DNA from: Gammaproteobacteria bacterium
GTDB lineage: Bacteria; Pseudomonadota; Gammaproteobacteria; Xanthomonadales; Xanthomonadaceae
Direction of reading: 5' to 3'
NCBI GenBank assembly: GCA_026398715.1
Contig: JAPLSI010000075.1
Span: forward strand, 1-15,125
DNA: 15,125 nt
Below the pieces are notes generated by a model. That model saw nothing but the letters and a program-made list of their open reading frames with translations. It had not been told where the DNA came from and made no database searches. Below are positions 1 to 6,992 of this stretch, in pieces (within the stretch, counting starts at the first letter, position 1; each line of letters opens with the position of its first letter). Made by a program: the position numbers and the translations under genes.

Positions 1-126
1 GGCAGGCAATGCGGCAGGGCCAGCACTGAAGTTGAACGCACGCGACATGGAAATCCTTGGTTTGGGTTCAGGCTATCACGCGATTTGGCGACACGCTCCG
101 TGGCCTTCGAGTTTGCTTGATGGGTT
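1..126. other. Window edge, no gene recognised
   Basis: This stretch lies downstream of the stop codon of the leftward GGDEF/EAL gene and runs to the window edge. I see no RNA gene, no clear terminator hairpin and no reading frame with coding character. It may hold the terminator or the next gene's end beyond the edge. Confidence 0.4.
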
Positions 127-2949
127 CTAGAGCCGCTGCTCAAATTCCTTGGCCGGCATGGCCATGGCGAAAAGCTTGCCCTGGCCGAATTCGCAACCCA
201 GTTCCAGCAGCAATTGCCGCTGCTCGTCGGTTTCTATGCCTTCCGCAGTCAGCAGCAGTCCCAGGTCCTTGGCGAATCCGGTGATGGTCTTGACGATGGC
301 GCGATGGCGCGGATTGATGTGCACGTCGCGCACGAAGCTCTGGTCCACTTTCAGCGCGTCGAACGAGGAGGCGGCAAAGGCCTCCAGCGACGAATAACCC
401 GTGCCGAAATCATCCACGGCCAGTCCCACGCCCAGGGCCTTCAGGGCCTCGAGTTGCTCGCGCGCATGGTGGCTGCCGGACCGGAACACGCTTTCGGTCA
501 CTTCGAGGCGCAGGCAACTGGGCGGCAGCTTGTAGTTCTGCAGAAGGTGGAAGACGTCTTCAGTCAGCTCAGGCGAGCCCATCTGTCGCTCGTCCACGTT
601 GACGTTCATTACCAGGGTCCGCCAGTCGGGTCGCTGATGGCGCCATAGCGCCAACTGGCGGCAGGCTTCCCGCATCCGGCCAAGCACGATCCCCAGGCTG
701 ACGGCAGAAAAGACCTGCTGCCCGCCGATGCTGAAGGGGCGCTCGAACAGCGACAGCACGCGTTTGGCAACCGACACTGCGCGTTCGTAATCGCAGGGCC
801 CTTCCGGCAGCAGCGTGAACTCGTCGCCACCATAGCGGGCAATCATCACTTCCGGCGCCAGCTCGTCTTCAAGCCGACGCGCGATTTCCAGCAACAACCG
901 ATCACCGGCGCCATGCCCCAGGCTGTCGTTCACCCACTTGAAGCCATCCAGGTCCAGATATAGCACCGCGTACGAGAACCTGCCCCGCCGATCGTCTGGA
1001 GTCAGTCGCTCGCCGAGCATCCGGTTGAAGAGCGCGCGGTTCGGCAGCCCCGTCAATGGGTCGTGGTTGGCGTGGAAACGCAGCCGCGACTCTGCCTCGC
1101 GCTGCCTGGTTATGTCGATGATCGTGCCGGTGAGGTGCCGGCGGCCATCCACCTGCACAGGCCATACGCTCACTTGCGCGTACACGCGTTGGCCGTTCCG
1201 GTGCAACAGGCAGCTCTCGAAATCGCGGGTCAGGTCTGCCGTATCGTTGGCCGATTCCCGAATCGGCAGGCCTTCCTCGAGCGTCTCGGGTGCAAGGATG
1301 TCGCCGTAGGTCTTGCCGATCAGTTGGTCGGAGCTGAATCCGAGCATTTCGCACAGGGCCTGGTTGGCATAGACGATCCGTGCATGGTCGAGGATGAACA
1401 CGCCCACGTGGCTTTGCTCGACCAGCGTGCGGTACTTGTTTTCCGAGCTGACCAGGGCCTGCTGCATCTCGCGCCGGTCCTGCACGTCCAGCGCCGAGCC
1501 GGTGAAGTGTGCAGGCCGCCCTGCCTCGTCCCGGGTGAGGCGGACATTGGTGCTGACCCAGCGGGTATTGCCGTCGATGTCGAGGACGCGCGTCTCATGG
1601 TGGCTGAAGGCGCCGTCGTGCAAGGCGCGTTCCACCAGAAGCTGGCGCTCGGAGGGATCGGCATAGACCTCGAGCATGCTGCCATAGCGCTGCTTGAGCG
1701 CCTCCGGGCTGGAGAACCCCAGCATCGCCGCCATCGCGGGATTCACCTCACTGATCTCGCCGTCCAGGCTGCTTCGGAACAGGCCGACTGGGGAGTCCTC
1801 GAACAGTTCGCGGTAGCGTCGTTCGGCTTCGACCAGGGCGCGCTGGCTCTTGCGTTCTTCAGTCACGTCGCGAAGCGTGCCCGTGGATGCGATGTCGCCC
1901 TGGTAGTCGACGGCGTCGGCGCGGACCTCGCAAAGCACGCGCCTGCCATCGCGCGCGATCATCGTGATCTCGTACATCTGCAACTCGCGTGAACCCGCTT
2001 CGCGCTCCCGCCTGCGCGATTCCTGGGCTGGAACGTCCCGCTCGTCCACCAGGTCCATGTACGGAATGCCGATCAGTTCGCCTTGCTGGTAACCGAGCAT
2101 GCTCGACATCGCCGGATTGGCGAAGCGGACGATTCCCCGCTGGATCAGGAAGACGCCGTCGCGGCTGTTGTCGAGCAGCACCTGGTAGAGGTTCTGCGAC
2201 TGTGCGAGTGCCTGCTCGGCCTCGACTTGCGCGGTGATGTCCTCCAGGGTGCCTTCGAAAAAGATCGGCGCGCCCGCACGGTCACGGATGACTCGCGCGT
2301 TTTCGCTGACCCAAATCCGGCTGCCGTCGCGCCGATAGACCTGAACCCGTGCCTGGTCGATGCGGCCCAGTTCCAGCAGCCGTTCGTTTTCGAGCTGATC
2401 GGATTCCTGGTCCACATAGATATCGCGGGCGCGCTTGCCATGCGACTGGAGCAGTTCCTCGGCCGAGTCGAAACCCAGGATGCGCGCCATGGCAGGGTTG
2501 GCGTCGAGGAAGCCGCCTTCAGGCAGGCTTCGGTAGATTCCTTCGGACGCAGACAGGAACAGGTCGCGATAAAGGCTTTCGCGCCGGCTTCCTTCGTCCA
2601 GCTTGTGGTGTTCGGGCAGTATCTGCAGCAGGCAGAACAGCAGGTTTCCGCTCGCCCTGCGCAGCAATTCGACATGCAGGCGCCCAGCCAACAGCTTGCC
2701 GTCCGCACAACGGACTTCAGCGGGGGCGTCGACGACGCGCCGGTGGACCCGAAGGCTTTCCCACAATTGGGCACGGAATTCGAGGTCCGACCACATCCCG
2801 ATGTCGATTGGCATCTTGCCGATCACGTCGGCCCGGGCATAGCCGGTGAGTTTCTCGAAAGCCGGATTGATGTCGATGAAACGCCCGTCGTCTGCACTTA
2901 GCAGGGCGACGATGCTTTCGGACGATTCAAAGGCCTCCACCAGGCTCAC
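127..2949 (-). CDS. Five-PAS GGDEF/EAL cyclic-di-GMP signalling protein with internal deletion
   Basis: 940-residue soluble sensor of the diguanylate cyclase/phosphodiesterase class; no signal peptide or membrane segment is seen. Five PAS units lie at about residues 5-115, 125-245, 255-370, 380-495 and 505-620, each with an NPAM/NPAF/ANQA-type core and most ending in a DITxx-like linker. The GGDEF domain starts near 623 (HDPLTGLPNR) and has an intact GGDEF at 707-711, but the RxxD inhibitory site expected just upstream is absent (APEV). After SLGIVLG (751-757) the sequence passes directly to REACRQLALW, which normally lies deep inside an EAL domain. The end of GGDEF and the first part of EAL, with the EAL motif itself, are missing. 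Later EAL motifs remain: NVNVDERQ, EVTES, DDFGTGYSS, KVDQSF, AEGIE. Start is GTG with AGGGA six bases upstream. It lies 66 bp after the FHA gene and is probably co-transcribed. Phosphodiesterase activity is unlikely; cyclase activity is uncertain. Confidence 0.93.
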   Translation of the reverse strand: MSLVEAFESSESIVALLSADDGRFIDINPAFEKLTGYARADVIGKMPIDIGMWSDLEFRAQLWESLRVHRRVVDAPAEVRCADGKLLAGRLHVELLRRASGNLLFCLLQILPEHHKLDEGSRRESLYRDLFLSASEGIYRSLPEGGFLDANPAMARILGFDSAEELLQSHGKRARDIYVDQESDQLENERLLELGRIDQARVQVYRRDGSRIWVSENARVIRDRAGAPIFFEGTLEDITAQVEAEQALAQSQNLYQVLLDNSRDGVFLIQRGIVRFANPAMSSMLGYQQGELIGIPYMDLVDERDVPAQESRRREREAGSRELQMYEITMIARDGRRVLCEVRADAVDYQGDIASTGTLRDVTEERKSQRALVEAERRYRELFEDSPVGLFRSSLDGEISEVNPAMAAMLGFSSPEALKQRYGSMLEVYADPSERQLLVERALHDGAFSHHETRVLDIDGNTRWVSTNVRLTRDEAGRPAHFTGSALDVQDRREMQQALVSSENKYRTLVEQSHVGVFILDHARIVYANQALCEMLGFSSDQLIGKTYGDILAPETLEEGLPIRESANDTADLTRDFESCLLHRNGQRVYAQVSVWPVQVDGRRHLTGTIIDITRQREAESRLRFHANHDPLTGLPNRALFNRMLGERLTPDDRRGRFSYAVLYLDLDGFKWVNDSLGHGAGDRLLLEIARRLEDELAPEVMIARYGGDEFTLLPEGPCDYERAVSVAKRVLSLFERPFSIGGQQVFSAVSLGIVLGRMREACRQLALWRHQRPDWRTLVMNVNVDERQMGSPELTEDVFHLLQNYKLPPSCLRLEVTESVFRSGSHHAREQLEALKALGVGLAVDDFGTGYSSLEAFAASSFDALKVDQSFVRDVHINPRHRAIVKTITGFAKDLGLLLTAEGIETDEQRQLLLELGCEFGQGKLFAMAMPAKEFEQRL

Positions 2950-3015
2950 TGGGTTTCCCTGCTTGCGAGCTGTTCAGGATACCGCCCGCCGAGTCAGGAA
3001 CCTAGCGAGAGCAGT

Positions 3016-3894
3016 TCAGGCTGCGCCCAGGCCGGGTGAATAGACGAGCAAGGCGGTCATCGCGGCCGCGAGTACAGCGGCCGCGGCGATCAGCCACCAC
3101 AACGCGCCGGGATCCGCCGGCGGTTGCGCTTCGGGTGGGGCATCGGTGCCAGGCGCAGGCGTATACGGCCCGGGGACCTTCACCGACTTCATGGTCTGGG
3201 TGTGCGCCATCGCGCCCGCTCCGCGAACGCCTGCCTGGCCGCGCGCAGGCAAGCCCGGCGCCTCAAGCAGGAAACGATGCCCGTCAATGACAATCTGGTC
3301 ACCGGGCGAGAGCACGGCGTCCCGCACCGACACCCCGTTGACGGTGGTGAATTCGCTGTCGCCCAAGGCGCGCAACACGACCTTGTCGGTGTGCAACTCG
3401 AACTGGGCCTGGCGCTCGGCCAGCGCCGGGTCGTCGATCCGGATGTCGCAGTCGGGCGCGCGGCCCACCACCTTGGGCTCGGTCAGCGTGAAGCTTCGGC
3501 CGTACAAGGCGCCGGAGAGGGCACGGATGACCACCCGGCTTGCGCTGACGCGCTGTGCCTCACCCAGGGAAGCGGGGGCGACGGCGGGGATCTTCCGGTC
3601 GATCAGCCCGGCGTTGTTATCGCCCAGCACGATCTGAACCTTTTCGAGGCAGACCTGGTCGCCGACATGCAAAAGTGCGGCGCGTTTGACCGGCCGGGCA
3701 TTGAGATGGACGCCCGGCGTGCCTGCGGGCACGCGCAGCCAGATGCCCCGCCGGTCGGAGACCAGGCTGACGTGGTGCGGCGCCAACGAGTGGCCCGGAA
3801 GGCAAATGCCCTGGCCCTGCCGGCTACCGATGCTTAGCTCACCATGGTCAAAGGCGACACCGGGGTGCTCGCCATTGGGAAACGTCAATTGCAT
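3016..3894 (-). CDS. FHA-domain protein with C-terminal membrane anchor
   Basis: 292 residues. Two FHA-like beta-sandwich units are visible, at about 1-95 and 120-212. The second has the typical opening VVGRAPDCDI and a TVNG motif. FHA domains normally bind phosphothreonine through a Ser and a nearby His in an SxxH-type loop. Here the first unit reads LAPHH (Ser replaced by Ala38, His41 kept) and the second LAERQ (Ser to Ala159, His to Gln162), so phosphopeptide binding may be weak or lost. A Gly/Pro-rich linker (213-264) leads to one hydrophobic helix (about 265-287) ending near the C terminus, so the protein is probably tail-anchored with its FHA part in the cytoplasm. The ATG start is preceded by a strong GGAGGG. 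The gene stands 66 bp upstream of the PAS-GGDEF/EAL gene on the same strand. No kinase or secretion gene is nearby, so the partner is unknown. Confidence 0.88.
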   Translation of the reverse strand: MQLTFPNGEHPGVAFDHGELSIGSRQGQGICLPGHSLAPHHVSLVSDRRGIWLRVPAGTPGVHLNARPVKRAALLHVGDQVCLEKVQIVLGDNNAGLIDRKIPAVAPASLGEAQRVSASRVVIRALSGALYGRSFTLTEPKVVGRAPDCDIRIDDPALAERQAQFELHTDKVVLRALGDSEFTTVNGVSVRDAVLSPGDQIVIDGHRFLLEAPGLPARGQAGVRGAGAMAHTQTMKSVKVPGPYTPAPGTDAPPEAQPPADPGALWWLIAAAAVLAAAMTALLVYSPGLGAA

Positions 3895-3915
3895 CCCTAC
3901 TCCCTCCGAGCGCCG

Positions 3916-3944
3916 AATCTAGCACACGGCTTGGTACCGGTTCT
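3916..3944 (-). promoter_or_regulatory. Possible promoter of the FHA - GGDEF/EAL genes
   Basis: Reading leftward, TAGATT (3916-3921) forms a -10 with a TG extension (TGC before it). A poor -35, AGAACC (3939-3944), lies 17 bp upstream. Transcription would start near 3909, about 15 nt before the ATG and just ahead of the GGAGGG ribosome site. The -10 matches 4 of 6 consensus bases, so this is tentative. Confidence 0.33.
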
Positions 3945-3972
3945 TGGTGCAGACGTGAAAACCACGCAGAAT
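3944..3972 (+). promoter_or_regulatory. Weak candidate promoter for the PHA-system gene
   Basis: TTGGTG (3944-3949) and CAGAAT (3967-3972) are separated by 17 bp and point toward the small gene at 4012. Matches to the sigma-70 consensus are 3 of 6 and 4 of 6. Its -35 shares a base with the opposing leftward candidate -35, so the two promoters would be back to back. Low confidence. Confidence 0.22.
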
Positions 3973-4011
3973 AGGCCGCATGCGGCGCCAATTTGCCGCG
4001 GACCTGGAATC

Positions 4012-4287
4012 ATGCCGAGCATCGAGATCAAGCGCCCTCACACCCGCCCCATGGCCGAAGCGAAGCAGAAGGTCCAGCGCGTGGCCGACCATATCGCGGA
4101 AAAATTCGACGTGACGTATCGGTGGGAAGGCAACACGCTGCATTTCCAGCGCAGCGGCGTGGACGGCTACATCATGGTCACGTCCAAGCTGGTCCACGTA
4201 ACGGCCAACCTGGGCTTCCTGCTGATGGCCCTTCGCGGCCCGGTCGAACGCGAGATCCATCGTTACCTGGACGAAGAGTTCAACTGA
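4012..4287 (+). CDS. Polyhydroxyalkanoic acid system family protein
   Basis: 91 residues. The sequence, with MPSIEIKRPHTRPMAEAK at the start, the segment YRWEGNTLHFQRSGVDG, and ITVTSKLVHV-like/LGFLLMALRG hydrophobic stretches before EIHRYLDEEF, matches what I recall of the small family often named PHA_gran_rgn, found near PHA genes in proteobacteria. Its biochemical role is not established; a granule-associated or regulatory role is presumed from context. The ATG at 4012 is preferred over upstream in-frame starts because the family begins with this motif and homologous-looking sequence starts here. The ribosome site is weak (GGAA-like, close to the ATG). The 3' end overlaps the end of the convergent FFLSDLY gene by 25 nt. 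A phasin gene lies about 0.9 kb downstream, which supports a PHA context. Confidence 0.85.
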   Translation: MPSIEIKRPHTRPMAEAKQKVQRVADHIAEKFDVTYRWEGNTLHFQRSGVDGYIMVTSKLVHVTANLGFLLMALRGPVEREIHRYLDEEFN

Positions 4288-4991
4288 TCGAACGGTTTGG
4301 GGTGGGCCGCGAACAGGCGGCGTGACACCTCCTGCTCCCTCGCTGCGACCTGGCTGAGGAACTCATCGGCGCCGCCCAAGGCATCGAACGCATGGAAGCC
4401 GCGTTCCAGGAAGGCCTGAAGCTCGGACAACCCTGCCATCTGCGCCGGGATCCGGGCTGCCCTGAGCAATTTGTACACGCCATGTTTCTTTACTGCGGCG
4501 TCCAGCGCATGCCCCACTCGCAGCACCAGTTCGATCTGGTGCTGGCGCAAGCGGCGATAGTTGCCGTGCTGGTAGGCGCGGGTGTAGTCGGCAACCGTGA
4601 TCGCCGCACTGGGATTGGGACGCGTGGCCAGATGTTCGGCCATGCGCATGTCCAGGGCGTGGCTGAGCACCGCCAGTTCAATTGCGTCGGTAGCTGCGCG
4701 CAGCAGCGAATCGGGCAGGAATCGCGACATCATCGGCAACACGCGCGCGGCGTCGCGATCCCGCGCCGAGAAGTCCCGATCCGCGTAAAGGTCGCTGAGG
4801 AAGAATTCAGCGGCAGGGCGCATCGTGGGATTGGCGAGGAAGTCCTTGAAGCTTTGCGCGAGTCGACGCGACTGCCACTGCCGGAGCGGCGCCAGCGTGG
4901 GAAGCCGGTTTCTAGGCTCCTTCACGGGATCGTTGAGCGCCCTTTGCCATTCGAGGCGACGCCCGAGCCGCTGGCGGAATTCGGCGCTCAT
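4263..4991 (-). CDS. Conserved protein of unknown function with FFLSDLY motif
   Basis: 242 residues from the ATG at 4989-4991. A TTG start at 5021 would add ten residues (MRARPGLRSP), but they have no coding character. The protein is mostly helical and soluble, with no signal peptide. Its most distinctive region is AEFFLSDLYADRDFSARDRD (about residues 70-90). It resembles a gammaproteobacterial family I recall being labelled 'FFLEE motif protein'; this link is from memory, and the function is unknown. Other conserved-looking stretches are LELAVLSHALDMRMAEHL-like helices and a HGVYKLLRAARIPAQMAGL segment. It is divergent from the phasin gene and convergent with the PHA-system gene, whose end it overlaps by 25 nt. 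A storage-related role is only a guess from position. Confidence 0.8.
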   Translation of the reverse strand: MSAEFRQRLGRRLEWQRALNDPVKEPRNRLPTLAPLRQWQSRRLAQSFKDFLANPTMRPAAEFFLSDLYADRDFSARDRDAARVLPMMSRFLPDSLLRAATDAIELAVLSHALDMRMAEHLATRPNPSAAITVADYTRAYQHGNYRRLRQHQIELVLRVGHALDAAVKKHGVYKLLRAARIPAQMAGLSELQAFLERGFHAFDALGGADEFLSQVAAREQEVSRRLFAAHPKPFDQLNSSSR

Positions 4992-5074
4992 TGGGCTTCG
5001 AAGGCCCGGTCGGGCCCGCAAGCTTTACGAGTCAGGCATGTAGGAGGCAGCAGCATGGCGATAGCATGCGGCTT

Positions 5075-5097
5075 CCGGGCTTTGCGTGAAAGCCCGG
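5075..5097. repeat. Perfect 9-bp inverted repeat between divergent genes
   Basis: CCGGGCTTT (5075-5083) and its exact complement AAAGCCCGG (5089-5097) flank a 5-nt centre, GCGTG. It lies between the divergent FFLSDLY gene and the phasin gene, about 90 bp upstream of the phasin start. No T-run follows on either strand, so a simple terminator is unlikely. It could be an operator or an RNA hairpin; the sequence alone does not decide. Confidence 0.55.
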
Positions 5098-5188
5098 CGC
5101 ATGATTGCTACTGGTGTGAAAACTCTAGACAGCGGCGTCAGATTGGCGCCACATCGGGCCGTTGCCCAAAAAACTTTCGGAGTAATTC

Positions 5189-5791
5189 GTGGCCAAGCTC
5201 AAGAAGACCGTGCGTGCGAAACCCGCTGCATCCAAGTCCAATGCCGCCGAGATCCAGGCGCGCGCCGAGCACCTGTCCCGTTCGCTGGTCGAATCCGCCC
5301 AGCAAATCTGGATGGCCGGCGTGGGCGCGTTCACCCGCGCGCAGGGTGAAGGCTCGAAGTTGTTCGAGGCGCTGGTCAATGAAGGCATGAACATCGAGAA
5401 GACGACGCGCAAGCTTGCCACCGGCAAGGTCGACGCCGTGCGCGATGCGATGGAAGACCGCGTTGGAGCCGTCCGTGGCCGCGCGTCCGACACCTGGGAT
5501 CGCCTGGAGAAAGTGTTCGAGGATCGCGTTCAGCGCGCCCTCAACCGCCTCGGCATCCCGGGCCGCGAAGAAATCGCGGAACTGACTGCCCGCGTCGATG
5601 CGCTGTCCGCCCAGTCGCGCAAGTCCAAGGCTGCCGCCCCGGCGAAGTCCCGCGCCGCCGCTGCCAAGCCCAAGAAGGCTGTCCGCAAGCCCGCCGCCAA
5701 GGCTGCCCGCAAGCCGGCCGCCAAGGCCGCCCGCAAACCCGCGCGCAAGACGCTTCCGAAGGCCGCCAAGCCGGTGGCCCCGCAAGCCTGA
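5189..5791 (+). CDS. Phasin (PHA granule-associated protein) with histone-like tail
   Basis: 200 residues. Phasins coat polyhydroxyalkanoate granules and control their size and distribution. Residues about 20-140 carry the phasin-type amphipathic helical region: IWMAGVGAFTRAQGEGSKLFEALVNEG, then a long helix including TWDRLEKVFEDRVQRALNRLGIP and an EEIAELTARVDAL coiled coil. Residues 145-195 form a basic Ala/Lys/Pro tail like those of PhaF-type phasins and histone H1, which in PhaF bind nucleoid DNA; DNA binding here is inferred from that similarity. The tail contains three 8-residue units of the form AxRKPAxK. Start is GTG with GGAG six bases upstream, which fits the family's basic MAKLKK-like N terminus. 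A strong terminator follows at 5879. No PHA synthase is in the window. Confidence 0.92.
   Translation: MAKLKKTVRAKPAASKSNAAEIQARAEHLSRSLVESAQQIWMAGVGAFTRAQGEGSKLFEALVNEGMNIEKTTRKLATGKVDAVRDAMEDRVGAVRGRASDTWDRLEKVFEDRVQRALNRLGIPGREEIAELTARVDALSAQSRKSKAAAPAKSRAAAAKPKKAVRKPAAKAARKPAAKAARKPARKTLPKAAKPVAPQA
5678..5749 (+). repeat. Three 24-bp tandem units in the phasin tail
   Basis: Codons 164-187 form three consecutive 8-codon units: AVRKPAAK, AARKPAAK and AARKPARK. The DNA copies differ mainly at third positions. Copy number in such Lys/Ala/Pro tails often varies between strains by slippage or recombination. Confidence 0.8.
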
Positions 5792-5878
5792 GTTTCACCA
5801 GTTGTGCCCGCCAGCCCTATTAGAAGCTCGTAAGACCCCTCCCCTCACGACTTCCGGCTGGTGGGCGCTTTAAGCAAG

Positions 5879-5914
5879 GACGAAGGCCCGGGAAACCGGG
5901 CCTTCGTCTTTTCT
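5879..5914 (+). terminator. Strong intrinsic terminator after the phasin gene
   Basis: A perfect 13-bp stem, GACGAAGGCCCGG (5879-5891) with CCGGGCCTTCGTC (5896-5908), is closed by a GAAA tetraloop and followed by TTTTCT. It lies 88 bp past the phasin stop and isolates that gene from the nuclease-like gene downstream. Confidence 0.93.
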
Positions 5915-5990
5915 GCAGTCTTGCGGCGTCCGATAATGTCCCGCTGACGCGTTATCCTTGCCGACTGCGAAAGCTTGCTGGAGTTGATTC

Positions 5991-6977
5991 ATGTCGGTAT
6001 GGATGGTCGCCGTATTGGTGGTGGCGACGGGACTTGCGATCACGGCGTTCTGGTTCGGCGTCAGTCGCCGCCGGAAGGCCGAAACTGAATTGGGCATCCA
6101 GTCGCTGGCTACGCTGAAGTGGCGCGATTGCATCGCCATCGTGCTTGAAGCACTGCAGCGCGAGGGCTACCAGGTGCTGGCCGATTCCTCCAACGGCGGA
6201 ACCGACTTCCTGCTGCGCAACGGCGATGAGAAAGTCCTCCTGGACTACAAGCACGGCACGGCCTACCGGCTGGGCGAAGCCAACGTGCGCGAGTTCGAAG
6301 CGGCGGTTCGATTGCGCGGCGCCTCGAGCGGCATCCTGATCACCCTGGGTTCGATCGAGCACCGCGCGGCGACCATCGCCGCCGAGGGCCGGGTGCAGTT
6401 GATCGATGGCATCCACCTGTGGCCCAAGCTCAGGCCCTTCCTCAACGACTCCCTTCTCGACCAGGTCCGGGGACAGGCCGCAGCGGCGACTCGCAACGGC
6501 TGGTGGAAAGGACTCCTTGCCAGTGGCCTGGCGGGCGTGGCGGTGTTCGCCGCCGGCCAGTTGCTCGCGCCCGGCGCGCCTGCGGCGGCGGCGCAGACTT
6601 CAAGCGTTGCTTCGTCGTCGCTGCTGCCCGAAGGGTCGGGCCCTGCACCAAAGCCGGCGCAGGACGCCATGCTCCGGCAGCTCAACGCCACCGCCGAGGC
6701 CATGGAAGCCGTGGCCCGCCTGTCGCCGGAACAGTTGGCGAAAAGACGCGCCGACGCCGCCAAGCAGGTGGCTCAGATCAGCCAGGTCGCCACGGCCGCC
6801 TGGTCGGCGCCGCGAACCTTGCTGATCACCCTCAACCACACCGACGGCAAGGACAAGGTCCTGGTCGCAGAGGCGTGCCGGATCCTCATCCAGAACGAGG
6901 AGATGCGCTTCACGCGCATCCAGCTCAATCCACCCGCGGACTCCACCCAGGCCGTCCGCTGGCGGCTCTGCGAATAG
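5991..6977 (+). CDS. Membrane-anchored Mrr-type restriction endonuclease-like protein
   Basis: 328 residues. Order seen: an N-terminal membrane helix (about 3-22) followed by SRRRK; a nuclease-like domain (about 40-145); a second membrane helix (about 174-194); an Ala/Ser/Pro linker; a short helical segment (225-270); and a C-terminal domain starting at RTLLITLNHTDG. The middle domain has the PD-(D/E)xK order of Mrr_cat: Glu53 in the first helix, GGTDFLL with Asp72, LLDYKHG giving D85-x-K87 where Mrr proteins usually have (E/Q)xK, and a GILITLGS strand after the alpha helix. The positive residues place the nuclease domain in the cytoplasm and the C-terminal part in the periplasm. The ATG has GGAG seven bases upstream; a GATAAT at 5932-5937 could be a -10. 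No methylase or helicase accompanies it, so a classical restriction system is unlikely. DNA cleavage is inferred, and the C-terminal domain is unrecognised. Confidence 0.85.
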   Translation: MSVWMVAVLVVATGLAITAFWFGVSRRRKAETELGIQSLATLKWRDCIAIVLEALQREGYQVLADSSNGGTDFLLRNGDEKVLLDYKHGTAYRLGEANVREFEAAVRLRGASSGILITLGSIEHRAATIAAEGRVQLIDGIHLWPKLRPFLNDSLLDQVRGQAAAATRNGWWKGLLASGLAGVAVFAAGQLLAPGAPAAAAQTSSVASSSLLPEGSGPAPKPAQDAMLRQLNATAEAMEAVARLSPEQLAKRRADAAKQVAQISQVATAAWSAPRTLLITLNHTDGKDKVLVAEACRILIQNEEMRFTRIQLNPPADSTQAVRWRLCE

Positions 6978-6992
6978 GCGTCCCCGAACCCC

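Noticed and set aside
1063..1992. 309-codon open frame on the plus strand opposite the PAS region
   Set aside because: Shadow of the PAS-GGDEF/EAL gene: no family features and a His/Gln/Ala-rich composition typical of mirror frames.
5071..5100. Inverted repeat at 5075-5097 as a terminator
   Set aside because: There is no T-run on either side, and it lies between divergent starts where no transcript needs to end.
5678..5749. Tandem repeat as a possible CRISPR array or mobile-element footprint
   Set aside because: The units are contiguous, in frame, without spacers, and encode the basic tail.
5530..5798. Leftward Ala/Gly/Arg-rich frames opposite the phasin tail
   Set aside because: The repetitive protein sequence simply mirrors the 24-bp repeat units of the phasin tail.
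5991..6977. Mrr-like gene as part of a restriction-modification or defence island
   Set aside because: No methylase, helicase, toxin or other defence gene lies around it; the neighbours are storage-lipid and housekeeping genes.
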